A DNA stretch of 36,132 nucleotides from Syntrophobacterales bacterium (GTDB lineage: Bacteria > Desulfobacterota > Syntrophobacteria > Syntrophobacterales > Thermodesulforhabdaceae), in the NCBI GenBank assembly GCA_026992355.1, contig JALXAE010000210.1, forward strand, positions 11,870-48,001. The letters run 5' to 3'. Positions 7,528-15,008 of the stretch are shown here, in pieces. The translations under genes were made by a program, and so were the position numbers. The notes beneath the pieces were generated by a model. The model searched no databases and was not told the DNA's origin. It was given only the letters and a program-made list of their open reading frames with translations. Position 1 is the first letter of the stretch, and each line of letters opens with the position of its first letter.

Positions 7528-8535
7528 ATGAAGGAATGGGAAATTGCAATGGCTGCTATGGTTAACTCTGAGAACGGAAAAAACAGATTATTGTTAATGG
7601 CATTTGTCATTTTGGGCCATGTGACCGTTATAACGATAAAATTCATTGCATATCGGCAAACAGGTTCAACAGCAATTTTTTCTGATGTTCTGGAAGGAGT
7701 TATTAATCTTGTTGCTGCTTTATTTGCATTTATTAGTCTTTGGCTGGCTTCCAAACCTCCAGATGCTTCTCATCCCTATGGACATGGGAAAATAGAATTT
7801 TTTTCAATTGGCTTTGAGGGCGCTCTTATAATTTTGGCTTCAGTAGTTATTATGTGGAAAAGTACCCAGAGTTATTTACACCATTCTCCTGTTCACAATT
7901 TAGAAACAGGCCTATGGGTTCTAGTTGTTAGTTTATTTATTCATGTGATTATGGTTGTGTTGCTGTTCAGATGGGGGAGGAAAACCGGTTCGTCGGTACT
8001 TACTGCTGAAGGACATCATATATTATCCGATGTTCTTACGACAGTTGCCGTCATTGGTGGATTGTTGATGATTAGTTTGACAGGATTAGAGTGGTTAGAT
8101 GTGATTATTGCACTGGGTATTGGCTGTTTTATTCTGATTACTGGATTCAGGCTGGTTCGTGAATCCTTTGCAGGGTTAATGGATTCGTCCGATAGGAGAA
8201 TTATAAACAGGATTTCGGAGGTTCTAAATAAGCACAGAAAGGCGAAATGGATAGATGTTCATAAGGTAAGAGCAAGGTGTGTAGGAAGTTTGGTTTTTGT
8301 AGATTTGCACATTATTCTTCCTCGGAATTTACAACTGTGGGAAGCTCACGAGGAAGCTCGGGAAATTGAGAGGCTTATTCAAGAAGAGTTTACAGAGCCA
8401 GTTGAAGTTTTAATTCATATAGACCCATGTTGCGGAAGTGATTGTGAAACATGTAATTTTCATGCCTGCTCGTTGCGGGAGGAACCACAAAAAGCGTCTT
8501 TAGTCTGGAACACAGAGAAAATATCCTGTCATTAA
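7528..8535 (+). CDS. Cation diffusion facilitator (CDF) metal exporter with Cys-rich tail
   Basis: An inner-membrane divalent-metal/proton antiporter of the CDF family. About six transmembrane helices span residues 20-210. Metal-site motifs are visible: FSDVLEGVINL on helix II, the conserved loop HPYGHGKIEFF, and EGHHILSDVLT on helix V. The C-terminal cytoplasmic domain ends in an unusual Cys-rich segment, HIDPCCGSDCETCNFHAC, with five Cys and a His, able to bind a soft metal such as Zn, Cd or Fe. The substrate cannot be read from the sequence. The start is uncertain: ATG 7528 has no clear ribosome-binding site, and ATG 7549, seven codons in, is possible with GGGAA upstream. It converges on the thioesterase gene with a 6-bp gap. 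Confidence 0.9.
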   Translation: MKEWEIAMAAMVNSENGKNRLLLMAFVILGHVTVITIKFIAYRQTGSTAIFSDVLEGVINLVAALFAFISLWLASKPPDASHPYGHGKIEFFSIGFEGALIILASVVIMWKSTQSYLHHSPVHNLETGLWVLVVSLFIHVIMVVLLFRWGRKTGSSVLTAEGHHILSDVLTTVAVIGGLLMISLTGLEWLDVIIALGIGCFILITGFRLVRESFAGLMDSSDRRIINRISEVLNKHRKAKWIDVHKVRARCVGSLVFVDLHIILPRNLQLWEAHEEAREIERLIQEEFTEPVEVLIHIDPCCGSDCETCNFHACSLREEPQKASLVWNTEKISCH

Positions 8536-8541
8536 GTTCCC

Positions 8542-8937
8542 TTATTTTTTACTATTAACTCTTTCCATAAACTTACTTCTATTTACAATGAATCTCTCAT
8601 GAATTCCCTCACCTATTTTTTCCTTTTCATCAAAGGCAGTTATTTTAAATGTAAGTTTTTTTCCATCAATTTTTTCCAGTACAGCTTCCGCTTTTACTGC
8701 CATTTTTTCAGGTGTTGCTGCTAAATGTCGAACTTCGATAAAGGTTCCCACGGATGTCTGATCATCGGGGAGAAATTTGCTAACGCAGGCAACGGCGGCT
8801 TCCTCCATTATAGCTATCATGGCAGGGGTAGCAAAAACATGGACATCACCGCTTTTCATTTCTGCAGCGGTTTTGTCCCTTGTTACCTTCCCGGTTGCGG
8901 TTCCTTTAATGCCAGGCTCTAGCTTATGCTCTCCCAT
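8542..8937 (-). CDS. Hot-dog thioesterase, fluoroacetyl-CoA thioesterase (FlK)-like
   Basis: The 131-residue protein fits the FlK-like single hot-dog thioesterase family. The FlK catalytic triad Thr42, Glu50 and His76 maps to Thr37 (FATPAM), Glu45 (IAIMEEAA) and His71 (EVRHLAAT) with the same 8- and 26-residue spacings. Members hydrolyse acyl-CoA thioesters in the cytoplasm. True fluoroacetyl-CoA activity is rare, and most such genes in anaerobes are of unknown acyl specificity, so short- or branched-chain acyl-CoA is an inference from the nearby mutase. The gene converges with the CDF gene. About 300 bp upstream are shared with the divergent panE-like gene. Confidence 0.85.
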   Translation of the reverse strand: MGEHKLEPGIKGTATGKVTRDKTAAEMKSGDVHVFATPAMIAIMEEAAVACVSKFLPDDQTSVGTFIEVRHLAATPEKMAVKAEAVLEKIDGKKLTFKITAFDEKEKIGEGIHERFIVNRSKFMERVNSKK

Positions 8938-9190
8938 TTCATATTCTCCCTTTGGGTTTTTTAATTTAATATTTCTGATCAGGCAAAAAAAGAAAAAATT
9001 AGTTGTAAGGTATTTTTAAGTATCAATTTTTTCATTTCATTTCACCTTTTTTTTACGTAAATACATAGGAAAATTGCTCTAAGGCCGCTCTTATATGTTG
9101 AAGAATGTTAGAGATTGTTTCACAATGTCACGTAGGTTGGCGGTCTTAGGCTTTGGGTGTTGAATTTGTCCCTGAGGATTTTGTAACAGT

Positions 9191-9212
9191 AAACTGGTTT
9201 GCGAACCAGTTT
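9191..9212 (+). promoter_or_regulatory. Inverted repeat in the leader of the panE-like gene
   Basis: AAACTGGTT-TGCG-AACCAGTTT is a perfect 9-bp inverted repeat with a 4-nt centre. It ends 8 bp before the GGGGGAG ribosome-binding site of the gene at 9234. It could be an operator, or an RNA hairpin affecting translation initiation. The surrounding 8938-9233 region otherwise shows no gene. Confidence 0.4.
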
Positions 9213-9233
9213 TGCCAGAAGGGGGAGTTTAAA

Positions 9234-10187
9234 ATGAAAATTGGAGTAATGGGCACAGGAGGTGTTGGAGGTTATTTCGGTGCGTTACTTGCCAAAGCAG
9301 GGCAGGATATTCATTTTGTAGCCAGGGGGAAGCATTTGCAGGTTATAGAAGAAGAGGGTTTGAGAATTATCTCTAATGGTAAAACCTTCACCGTGAACAT
9401 ACACGCAACATCTGAACCTCACGAAATCGGCCCAGTGGATCTTTTGCTTTTCTGTGTTAAGTCTTATGATACAGAGTCAGCAGCCAGGTTGATAGAACCC
9501 ATGATTGAAGAAAGCACTATTATTTTGACTATTCAGAATGGAATAGACAACATAGAAAAATTGGCAAAATATTATGAGCTAACCCAGCTTATGGCAGGAA
9601 CAACATTTATTGAATCCATGATTACCTCTCCCGGTGTGATTGTTCATAAGGGGCCGCCTGGACGAATAATTTTTGGTGAGTTAGACGGCTACATTTCTGA
9701 CAGGGGGAAAGAAATAGAAAAAATTTTTCTAGATGCAGGAATAGATGTTAAGTTTACAGATAGGATTCAACAAGTTCTGTGGGAAAAGTTTTTGTTTATT
9801 TGTGGTGTTCATGGGGTGGGTACTGTTTCTAGGTCTTCTATTGGTCAGGTTTTGGCTTGTCCCGAAACCAGAGAGCTTCTCATTGGTATTATGAGAGAAG
9901 TTGAAGCTGTTGCCAGGAAGCGGGGAGTTGATTTGCCCGATGATATAGTTGATAGATCCATGCAGCTAGCTGAATCCTATGATAGAAGATTTCGTCCATC
10001 CATGTTGCGAGACCTTGAATGGAAACGTCCCATTGAAATAGAAGCCCTCAATGGTTTGGTTGTTAAATTAGGAAAGGAACTCGGTGTTAGTACGCCTCTA
10101 AATTTTGCCATATACGCGGCTTTGAAGCTGGAACATCAAAAAATTATCGATCCCTACTGGGCTTCAGTTGTTGAAAAGAGTGGATAG
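9234..10187 (+). CDS. Ketopantoate reductase (PanE/ApbA) family oxidoreductase
   Basis: An NAD(P)H-dependent 2-oxo-acid reductase, 317 residues, typical for PanE. The dinucleotide motif GTGGVGGYFGA begins at residue 8, and the conserved CVKSYDT and IQNGIDN segments follow. The catalytic lysine is present in WEKFLF, and the C-terminal SML...EIEALNG region holds the expected Ser and Glu. By alignment from memory with E. coli PanE (KLAINCVINPLTA), the substrate-side Asn180 and Asn184 are Ile and His here (KFLFICGVHGVGT). It therefore belongs to a paralogous subgroup, and 2-dehydropantoate is not assured as substrate. The track start at 9153 is rejected because GGGGGAG precedes ATG 9234 and the protein family begins at MKIGV. 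It leads a long co-directional run. Confidence 0.85.
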   Translation: MKIGVMGTGGVGGYFGALLAKAGQDIHFVARGKHLQVIEEEGLRIISNGKTFTVNIHATSEPHEIGPVDLLLFCVKSYDTESAARLIEPMIEESTIILTIQNGIDNIEKLAKYYELTQLMAGTTFIESMITSPGVIVHKGPPGRIIFGELDGYISDRGKEIEKIFLDAGIDVKFTDRIQQVLWEKFLFICGVHGVGTVSRSSIGQVLACPETRELLIGIMREVEAVARKRGVDLPDDIVDRSMQLAESYDRRFRPSMLRDLEWKRPIEIEALNGLVVKLGKELGVSTPLNFAIYAALKLEHQKIIDPYWASVVEKSG

Positions 10188-10249
10188 GAAACATATTTTT
10201 AAAATGGGTTAATCAAGAAATCCATTGTGAGCTTCCGGGTTGTGAGAGT

Positions 10250-10825
10250 ATGAAGGATTACTATAAGATATTAAATGTGCCTCACAATGCTAATGACGAA
10301 ACCATTCATGATGCATATAGAAGAGCTGCAAAAAAATATCATCCTGATGTTGCAGAAACGGGTAATCATGAAAGATTTCTTGAGGTGCGGGAAGCTTATG
10401 AGGTTTTGAGCGATCCTGAAAAACGCAGAAAATATGATCTTGCAAGGAGCAGGGATTATTATAATCGGTGGAGAAATCGGCAATATGGCAGAGTAAGACA
10501 GCCGGATGATGTTAGGGTTGTGAGGGCGGAGCTTATACTGAGCCCATCGGAGGCCTATCGTGGAGGTGTTTTCACAGTAGATGTACCTGTTTTCATTAAA
10601 TGCCCGATTTGTCGGGGTGACTGGTGGTTAAGTTGGCAATGCATAAATTGTTCAGGGCGGGGATTTTTGGCTAAAAGCATGCCTGTAGATGTTAATGTTC
10701 CTCCCAGAGTTATACCCGGCATGATAATATTCCAGAAATTTGAGGATATTACAGGGCAGGAATTTCGATTGGAATTGGTTTGCAAAATCAGACGCCCTTC
10801 AAGGTCAGTTTGGACCTATTGGTAA
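10250..10825 (+). CDS. Short DnaJ-like co-chaperone with a single Cys-pair zinc site
   Basis: The 191-residue protein has an N-terminal J-domain (about residues 3-64) with HPD at 31-33 and a typical YEVLSDPEKRRKYD end. A beta-rich region like the start of the DnaJ C-terminal domain follows (VRAELILSPSEAYRGG). It carries two CxxC pairs, at Cys118/121 and Cys131/134 (CINCSGRG), where canonical DnaJ has four CxxCxGxG motifs. The rest matches the start of the substrate-binding domain (VNVPPRVIPGMI) and then stops. It is thus a reduced DnaJ, probably a DnaK partner with one zinc ion. The ATG is preceded by a weak GAGAG. It lies 62 bp after the PanE-like gene and 29 bp before the GDP-mannose pyrophosphorylase gene. 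Confidence 0.85.
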   Translation: MKDYYKILNVPHNANDETIHDAYRRAAKKYHPDVAETGNHERFLEVREAYEVLSDPEKRRKYDLARSRDYYNRWRNRQYGRVRQPDDVRVVRAELILSPSEAYRGGVFTVDVPVFIKCPICRGDWWLSWQCINCSGRGFLAKSMPVDVNVPPRVIPGMIIFQKFEDITGQEFRLELVCKIRRPSRSVWTYW

Positions 10826-10854
10826 TAGGAGGTATGAGGAATAGGGGTTGAAAT

Positions 10855-11931
10855 ATGTACATTGTTATTATGGCTGGTGGGTCAGGCACGCGGTTTTGGC
10901 CTTTAAGTCGAGAGAGGCGTCCAAAGCAGTTTCTGGACATTATTGGCTGTAGACCTATGTTGCTTCAGACCTACGAGAGGATTCGTTCGGTGGTGGATGA
11001 TTCTTGTGTTTATATTGTCGTAGGTAAAATCCATGAAGAGGAAACAAGGAATTTATTTTTGGATCGTTCCGTCAACATTGTAGTTGAGCCTCAGGGAAAA
11101 AATACTGCTCCCTGTATAGGTCTTGCCGCTCTTTTAATTGATTTTCAAGGGGGAGGCGGTGATCCGATAGCTATTCTTCCTGCCGATCATTATGTGGCTA
11201 AGGAGGATATTTTTAGAAAGGATTTGGAAAAGGCTCTGAAGATTGCTTCCTCTGAGGATTGCATTGTTACCTTGGGTATTATTCCGACAAGACCCGAGAC
11301 AGGGTATGGGTATATTGAACGATTTCCAGGTGAGGTTGATAACGGTGTTTTTAAAGTCAAGTCTTTTGTGGAAAAACCTGATTTTGATTTAGCCTGTGAG
11401 TATTTGAAATCCGGTAACTATTTCTGGAATGCCGGTATTTTTGTTGCGAAGCCATCAGTATTGCTGCATGAGTTTGCCGAATTTATGCCCCACTTCTATG
11501 ATGGGTTGATTGAATTGAAGCAATACATTGGAGAAGATTCCTTTGAAGACAAGCTTGCCGATCTCTACAGCAGAACCGAAAATATATCTTTTGATTATGC
11601 CATAATGGAAAAAACATCCACGCCGGTTTATGTTATTGCTTCTGATTGTGGATGGAGTGATGTTGGTTCATGGTTTAGTTTGTATGAACTTCGTGTTGGA
11701 AAAGAAGGAGATGCTGACAAAAACCTGATTGATGGTGAAGGAGCTTTTTTTGATTCTAAAAGGTGTTTTGTGCTGTCTAGAACTGGTAGATGGGTAAGCC
11801 TTTTAGGGCTTGAAGATGTATTGGTTGTTGACACCAATGATGCAGTTTTAGTTGCTGATCTTGGGAAACATCAGCAAGTCCGGGTGATTACGGAATATTT
11901 AAAAAAACATGGCCCGAAAGAGCTTCTGTAG
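10855..11931 (+). CDS. manC: Mannose-1-phosphate guanylyltransferase (GDP-mannose pyrophosphorylase)
   Basis: This makes GDP-mannose from mannose-1-phosphate and GTP. The nucleotidyltransferase signature GGSGTRFWPLSRERRPKQF is at residues 8-26, and the sugar-binding VEKPDFD and GNYFWNAGIFV segments are present. At 358 residues it is the single-domain form, without the C-terminal phosphomannose isomerase domain of the longer bifunctional enzymes. The phosphomannomutase at 15009 would supply its substrate. The stop codon TAG is followed at once by the ATG of the Nudix gene, so translation of the two is probably coupled. Confidence 0.92.
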   Translation: MYIVIMAGGSGTRFWPLSRERRPKQFLDIIGCRPMLLQTYERIRSVVDDSCVYIVVGKIHEEETRNLFLDRSVNIVVEPQGKNTAPCIGLAALLIDFQGGGGDPIAILPADHYVAKEDIFRKDLEKALKIASSEDCIVTLGIIPTRPETGYGYIERFPGEVDNGVFKVKSFVEKPDFDLACEYLKSGNYFWNAGIFVAKPSVLLHEFAEFMPHFYDGLIELKQYIGEDSFEDKLADLYSRTENISFDYAIMEKTSTPVYVIASDCGWSDVGSWFSLYELRVGKEGDADKNLIDGEGAFFDSKRCFVLSRTGRWVSLLGLEDVLVVDTNDAVLVADLGKHQQVRVITEYLKKHGPKELL

Positions 11932-12468
11932 ATGGAATGGAGATATTGTCCTCATTGTGGATCCAATCTTAAGTCGCAATATGTTGCACATAAGAAGCGA
12001 CTTATGTGTCCTTCGTGCGATAAGGTTTTTTATAAGAATCCCATTGTTGGAGTAGCTGTGATACTGATTGAGGGTAAGGATATTTTACTGGTAAAGCGTA
12101 AAAATTCTTACACGGGTAAGTGGTGTATTCCGTGTGGTTATGTTGAATGGGATGAGGATATCAGGAGTGCGGCTGTTAGAGAATTTAAAGAAGAAACTGG
12201 AATTGATGTGGAAATTGGTCCAGTTTTTGCCGTGCATTCAAATTTCCATGATCCAGAGAATCAAACTGTAGGGATTTGGTTTTTGGGTAAAAGGCTAGGT
12301 GGGACAATACAGGCGGGATCTGATGCTGAAGAAGCAACCTTTTTCCCTTTGGATTCTCTTCCCGAAGACATGGCTTTCCCTACGGACAGGTTAGTATGTG
12401 AAAAATTGAAAAAGGTTGTTCAGGATACTGGCTTTTTCAAATGCATTGATTTGTTGACAAAAATTTAG
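11932..12468 (+). CDS. Nudix hydrolase with N-terminal zinc ribbon
   Basis: The 178-residue protein begins with a zinc ribbon, CPHC (Cys6, Cys9) and CPSC (Cys26, Cys29). A Nudix domain follows, with the box [23 protein letters not shown] near residues 69-91 complete for GX5EX7REUXEEXGU. Such enzymes hydrolyse nucleoside diphosphates linked to another group. The zinc ribbon recalls NudC-type NADH pyrophosphatases, but this protein is shorter, so NAD(H), ADP-ribose or a nucleotide sugar are all possible. It starts with no spacer after the GDP-mannose pyrophosphorylase gene, which hints at a linked role in nucleotide-sugar or nucleotide housekeeping. No separate ribosome-binding site is evident, consistent with translational coupling. 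Confidence 0.88.
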   Translation: MEWRYCPHCGSNLKSQYVAHKKRLMCPSCDKVFYKNPIVGVAVILIEGKDILLVKRKNSYTGKWCIPCGYVEWDEDIRSAAVREFKEETGIDVEIGPVFAVHSNFHDPENQTVGIWFLGKRLGGTIQAGSDAEEATFFPLDSLPEDMAFPTDRLVCEKLKKVVQDTGFFKCIDLLTKI

Positions 12469-12508
12469 AAAAACTTTTTCTAACCACTTTAACCAAGGGT
12501 GGCTGTCT

Positions 12509-13600
12509 ATGGAAACATGGCTTGTAACTGGTGGAGCCGGGTTTATAGGGGCTAATTTTGTACATTATATGCGAAGCAACTTTCCTCATGTTCGCGTTAT
12601 TAATTTGGATAAGTTGACCTACGCTGGACATCTGGAATCTATCCAAAAATTTCTGGATGATCCCATGCACATTTTTGTTAAAGGCGACATTGGTAACATG
12701 GAACTAGTAAGCTATTTGCTGAGAACTTTTGAAGTTACCAAGATAATAAACTTTGCCGCTGAGTCTCATGTTGATAGGAGCATAGAAGGACCTGCTCTTT
12801 TTGTGCAAACAAATGTTGTTGGTACTTTTAATTTGCTTGAAACTTCACGCCAGTATTGGAACGCACTTCCCGATGATATGAAAAAGCAATTTTTATTTTT
12901 GCATGTATCTACGGATGAAGTTTATGGGTCATTGGGGCAAACAGGCTATTTTACGGAAACAACTAAATATGCTCCGAACAGCCCTTATTCGGCTTCAAAG
13001 GCTGCATCGGACCACTTTGTTCGATCTTATTATAAAACCTATGGATTTCCGACGATTATAACAAATTGTTCCAACAATTACGGTCCTTACCAGTATCCGG
13101 AAAAGCTTATACCTCTTATGATTTTAAATGCAATTGAAGGACTTGAGCTTCCTGTATATGGCGATGGGCTGAATGTAAGAGACTGGTTATATGTTCAGGA
13201 CCACTGTGAAGCATTGTGCGTGGTTGCACAAAATGGTAAGGTTGGCGAACAGTATAACATAGGTGGAGAAAGTGAAAAGACGAATTTAGAAGTCGTTGAA
13301 ATGATATGCTCTCTTATTGAGGAGGTTGTGCCGTTAACAAACAATGAGTTCATAAAAAGGAAAGGTTTGAGCATAAAAAAGTATTCCGATTTGATCCGTT
13401 TTGTTCCTGACAGACCCGGCCATGACAAGCGTTATGCCATGGATATATCGAAAATTAGAAATGAACTAGGATGGAGTCCTAAAGAAACTTTTGAATCTGG
13501 TTTAAGGAAGACAGTGAACTGGTATATTGAAAATATGGATTGGTGTAATAAGGTTACTGAAGGTCTATACGACAGACGAAGGCTTGGACTTTTATCTTGA
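12509..13600 (+). CDS. rfbB: dTDP-glucose 4,6-dehydratase
   Basis: This extended SDR enzyme of 363 residues converts dTDP-glucose to dTDP-4-keto-6-deoxyglucose. The NAD motif TGGAGFIGANF is at the N-terminus and LDKLTYAGHLES follows, a hallmark of RmlB. The active-site block HVSTDEVYGSLG carries the Thr-Asp-Glu catalytic set, and YSASK holds the Tyr and Lys. The product is the branch point to rhamnose, fucosamine-type and other deoxysugars. RmlC and RmlD are not in this window, so the final sugar is unknown. The neighbour 34 bp downstream is RmlA, which makes its substrate. A GGGTGG ribosome-binding site precedes the ATG. Confidence 0.93.
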   Translation: METWLVTGGAGFIGANFVHYMRSNFPHVRVINLDKLTYAGHLESIQKFLDDPMHIFVKGDIGNMELVSYLLRTFEVTKIINFAAESHVDRSIEGPALFVQTNVVGTFNLLETSRQYWNALPDDMKKQFLFLHVSTDEVYGSLGQTGYFTETTKYAPNSPYSASKAASDHFVRSYYKTYGFPTIITNCSNNYGPYQYPEKLIPLMILNAIEGLELPVYGDGLNVRDWLYVQDHCEALCVVAQNGKVGEQYNIGGESEKTNLEVVEMICSLIEEVVPLTNNEFIKRKGLSIKKYSDLIRFVPDRPGHDKRYAMDISKIRNELGWSPKETFESGLRKTVNWYIENMDWCNKVTEGLYDRRRLGLLS

Positions 13601-13634
13601 TAAAATCTTAACTTAAGCGAGGTGAAGGATTGCT

Positions 13635-14714
13635 GTGAGGGCTTTGATCCTTTCTGGAGGTGCGGGAACCCGTCTTAGACCTTTTACGTATACTGGAGCG
13701 AAGCAGCTAGTTCCCGTAGCCAATAAACCGATACTTTTTTATGTTATTGAAAACATTGTGGCTGCTGGGATTAGCGAAATTGGCATTGTAATTGCCCCTG
13801 AGACGGGAGATGAGGTTAAAAGCAGGGTAGGGGATGGAAGCAGGTGGAATGTAAATATTGAGTATTTTCTTCAAGAAAAACCCCTCGGTTTGGCTCACGC
13901 CGTAATGGTAGCCAGAGATTACCTGATAGATGGTCCTTTTCTCATGTATCTCGGCGATAATTTGATTGGTTCCAGGATTACCAAGGAGGTTGAAGACTTC
14001 AAAGATAACCAGGAACTGTCGGCTTCCATATTCTTGAAACCTGTATCTAATCCTAGAGCCTTTGGTGTTGCCGTAACAGATGAAAGTGGAAGGGTTATCG
14101 ATTTGATAGAAAAGCCCGAAAAGCCACCTTCCAATCTTGCCCTTGTTGGCATATATCTTTTCAGGCCGATGATTTTCGAAGCCATTTCCAATATTAAGCC
14201 TTCCAGACGGGGGGAGCTGGAGATAACGGATGCTATATCATGGTTAATAAAGAATGGTTATAAGGTACAAAGTCATGTTGTAGAGTCATGGTGGCTTGAT
14301 ACTGGTAAAAAAGATGATTTGTTGCTCGCTAATGACATCGTTATGGACGAATGGTTACAAACAGATATACGAGGTTCAGTTGACTCTGGGAGCAGAATAA
14401 CGGGAAGGGTAGTAGTTGGAGAGAATGCAAAAATTGAAGAATCTATTGTGAGAGGTCCTGCGGTGATTGGCGAAGGAGCTCACCTTTTTAAAGCTATTAT
14501 CGGGCCTTTTACGGCTATTGGAGCAGGTGTGAGGATTGAACGGTCTACAGTTGAGCACTGTGTTATCATGGAAGATTGCGTCATTCAGGATGTGCCAAGG
14601 TTGGAACATTCTGTTTTGGGTAGAAGGGTTTATGTAAGGCCAGCTCCGAGAAACCAGGAGTCGTTGTGTCTTATGGTGGGTGACGATTGTGTGGTGGAAA
14701 TTGGTAGAAAATAA
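13635..14714 (+). CDS. rfbA: Glucose-1-phosphate thymidylyltransferase, long form
   Basis: This makes dTDP-glucose from dTTP and glucose-1-phosphate. The nucleotidyltransferase signature LSGGAGTRLRPFTYTGAKQLVPVANKP is at the N-terminus. At 359 residues it is the long type, with a C-terminal left-handed beta-helix region (GSRITGRVVVGENAKIEESIVRGPAVIGEGAHL), in contrast to the ~290-residue enterobacterial RmlA. GTG is the likely start, because GAGGTGAAGG lies just upstream and the conserved MRALILSGG begins there. It follows rfbB closely, and the pair feeds deoxysugar synthesis. A related nucleotidyltransferase for another sugar cannot be excluded, but pairing with rfbB supports dTDP-glucose. 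Confidence 0.9.
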   Translation: MRALILSGGAGTRLRPFTYTGAKQLVPVANKPILFYVIENIVAAGISEIGIVIAPETGDEVKSRVGDGSRWNVNIEYFLQEKPLGLAHAVMVARDYLIDGPFLMYLGDNLIGSRITKEVEDFKDNQELSASIFLKPVSNPRAFGVAVTDESGRVIDLIEKPEKPPSNLALVGIYLFRPMIFEAISNIKPSRRGELEITDAISWLIKNGYKVQSHVVESWWLDTGKKDDLLLANDIVMDEWLQTDIRGSVDSGSRITGRVVVGENAKIEESIVRGPAVIGEGAHLFKAIIGPFTAIGAGVRIERSTVEHCVIMEDCVIQDVPRLEHSVLGRRVYVRPAPRNQESLCLMVGDDCVVEIGRK

Positions 14715-14745
14715 GGACTTAGTTCAAAATTTTGGAGGGTTGTAA

Positions 14746-14943
14746 ATGTTTGGCGAATTTCTGGTTGTAGCTTTGAAAAGAAGTGTTTCTAGTATGCTTC
14801 CCTGGGATATTCCCTGGTATGATCCCAGTCATGCTGTATTCTTTACGGCCTTGTATTCTGTTCTCACAGTGTTAGGGCTGGGTGTTCTGTGGGCATTGGT
14901 GGTTACCATTATGAGGCTGAGAAAGAACGGCGGAGAACATTAG
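14746..14943 (+). CDS. Small single-helix membrane protein
   Basis: A 65-residue protein with a strong ribosome-binding site (GGAGGG) seven bases before its ATG. It has an amphipathic N-terminus containing LPWDIPWYDPSH, one membrane helix (about residues 30-55, AVFFTALYSVLTVLGLGVLWALVVTIM) and a basic tail RLRKNGG. The positive tail suggests an Nout-Cin orientation. It sits 31 bp after rfbA and 65 bp before the phosphohexomutase gene, inside the nucleotide-sugar operon. I do not recognise the family. A small regulatory or scaffold subunit for a membrane complex is the natural guess. Confidence 0.7.
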   Translation: MFGEFLVVALKRSVSSMLPWDIPWYDPSHAVFFTALYSVLTVLGLGVLWALVVTIMRLRKNGGEH

Positions 14944-15008
14944 TTTGCAACCAATTTTTCAATATGAAAGCTTTTGTTTATCCATTCTGGTGTTGAAGGA
15001 GGTGGCGT

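Noticed and set aside
9153-9233. N-terminal extension of the PanE-like ORF
   Set aside because: It crosses a hairpin and the ribosome-binding site, and the family begins at MKIGV (9234).
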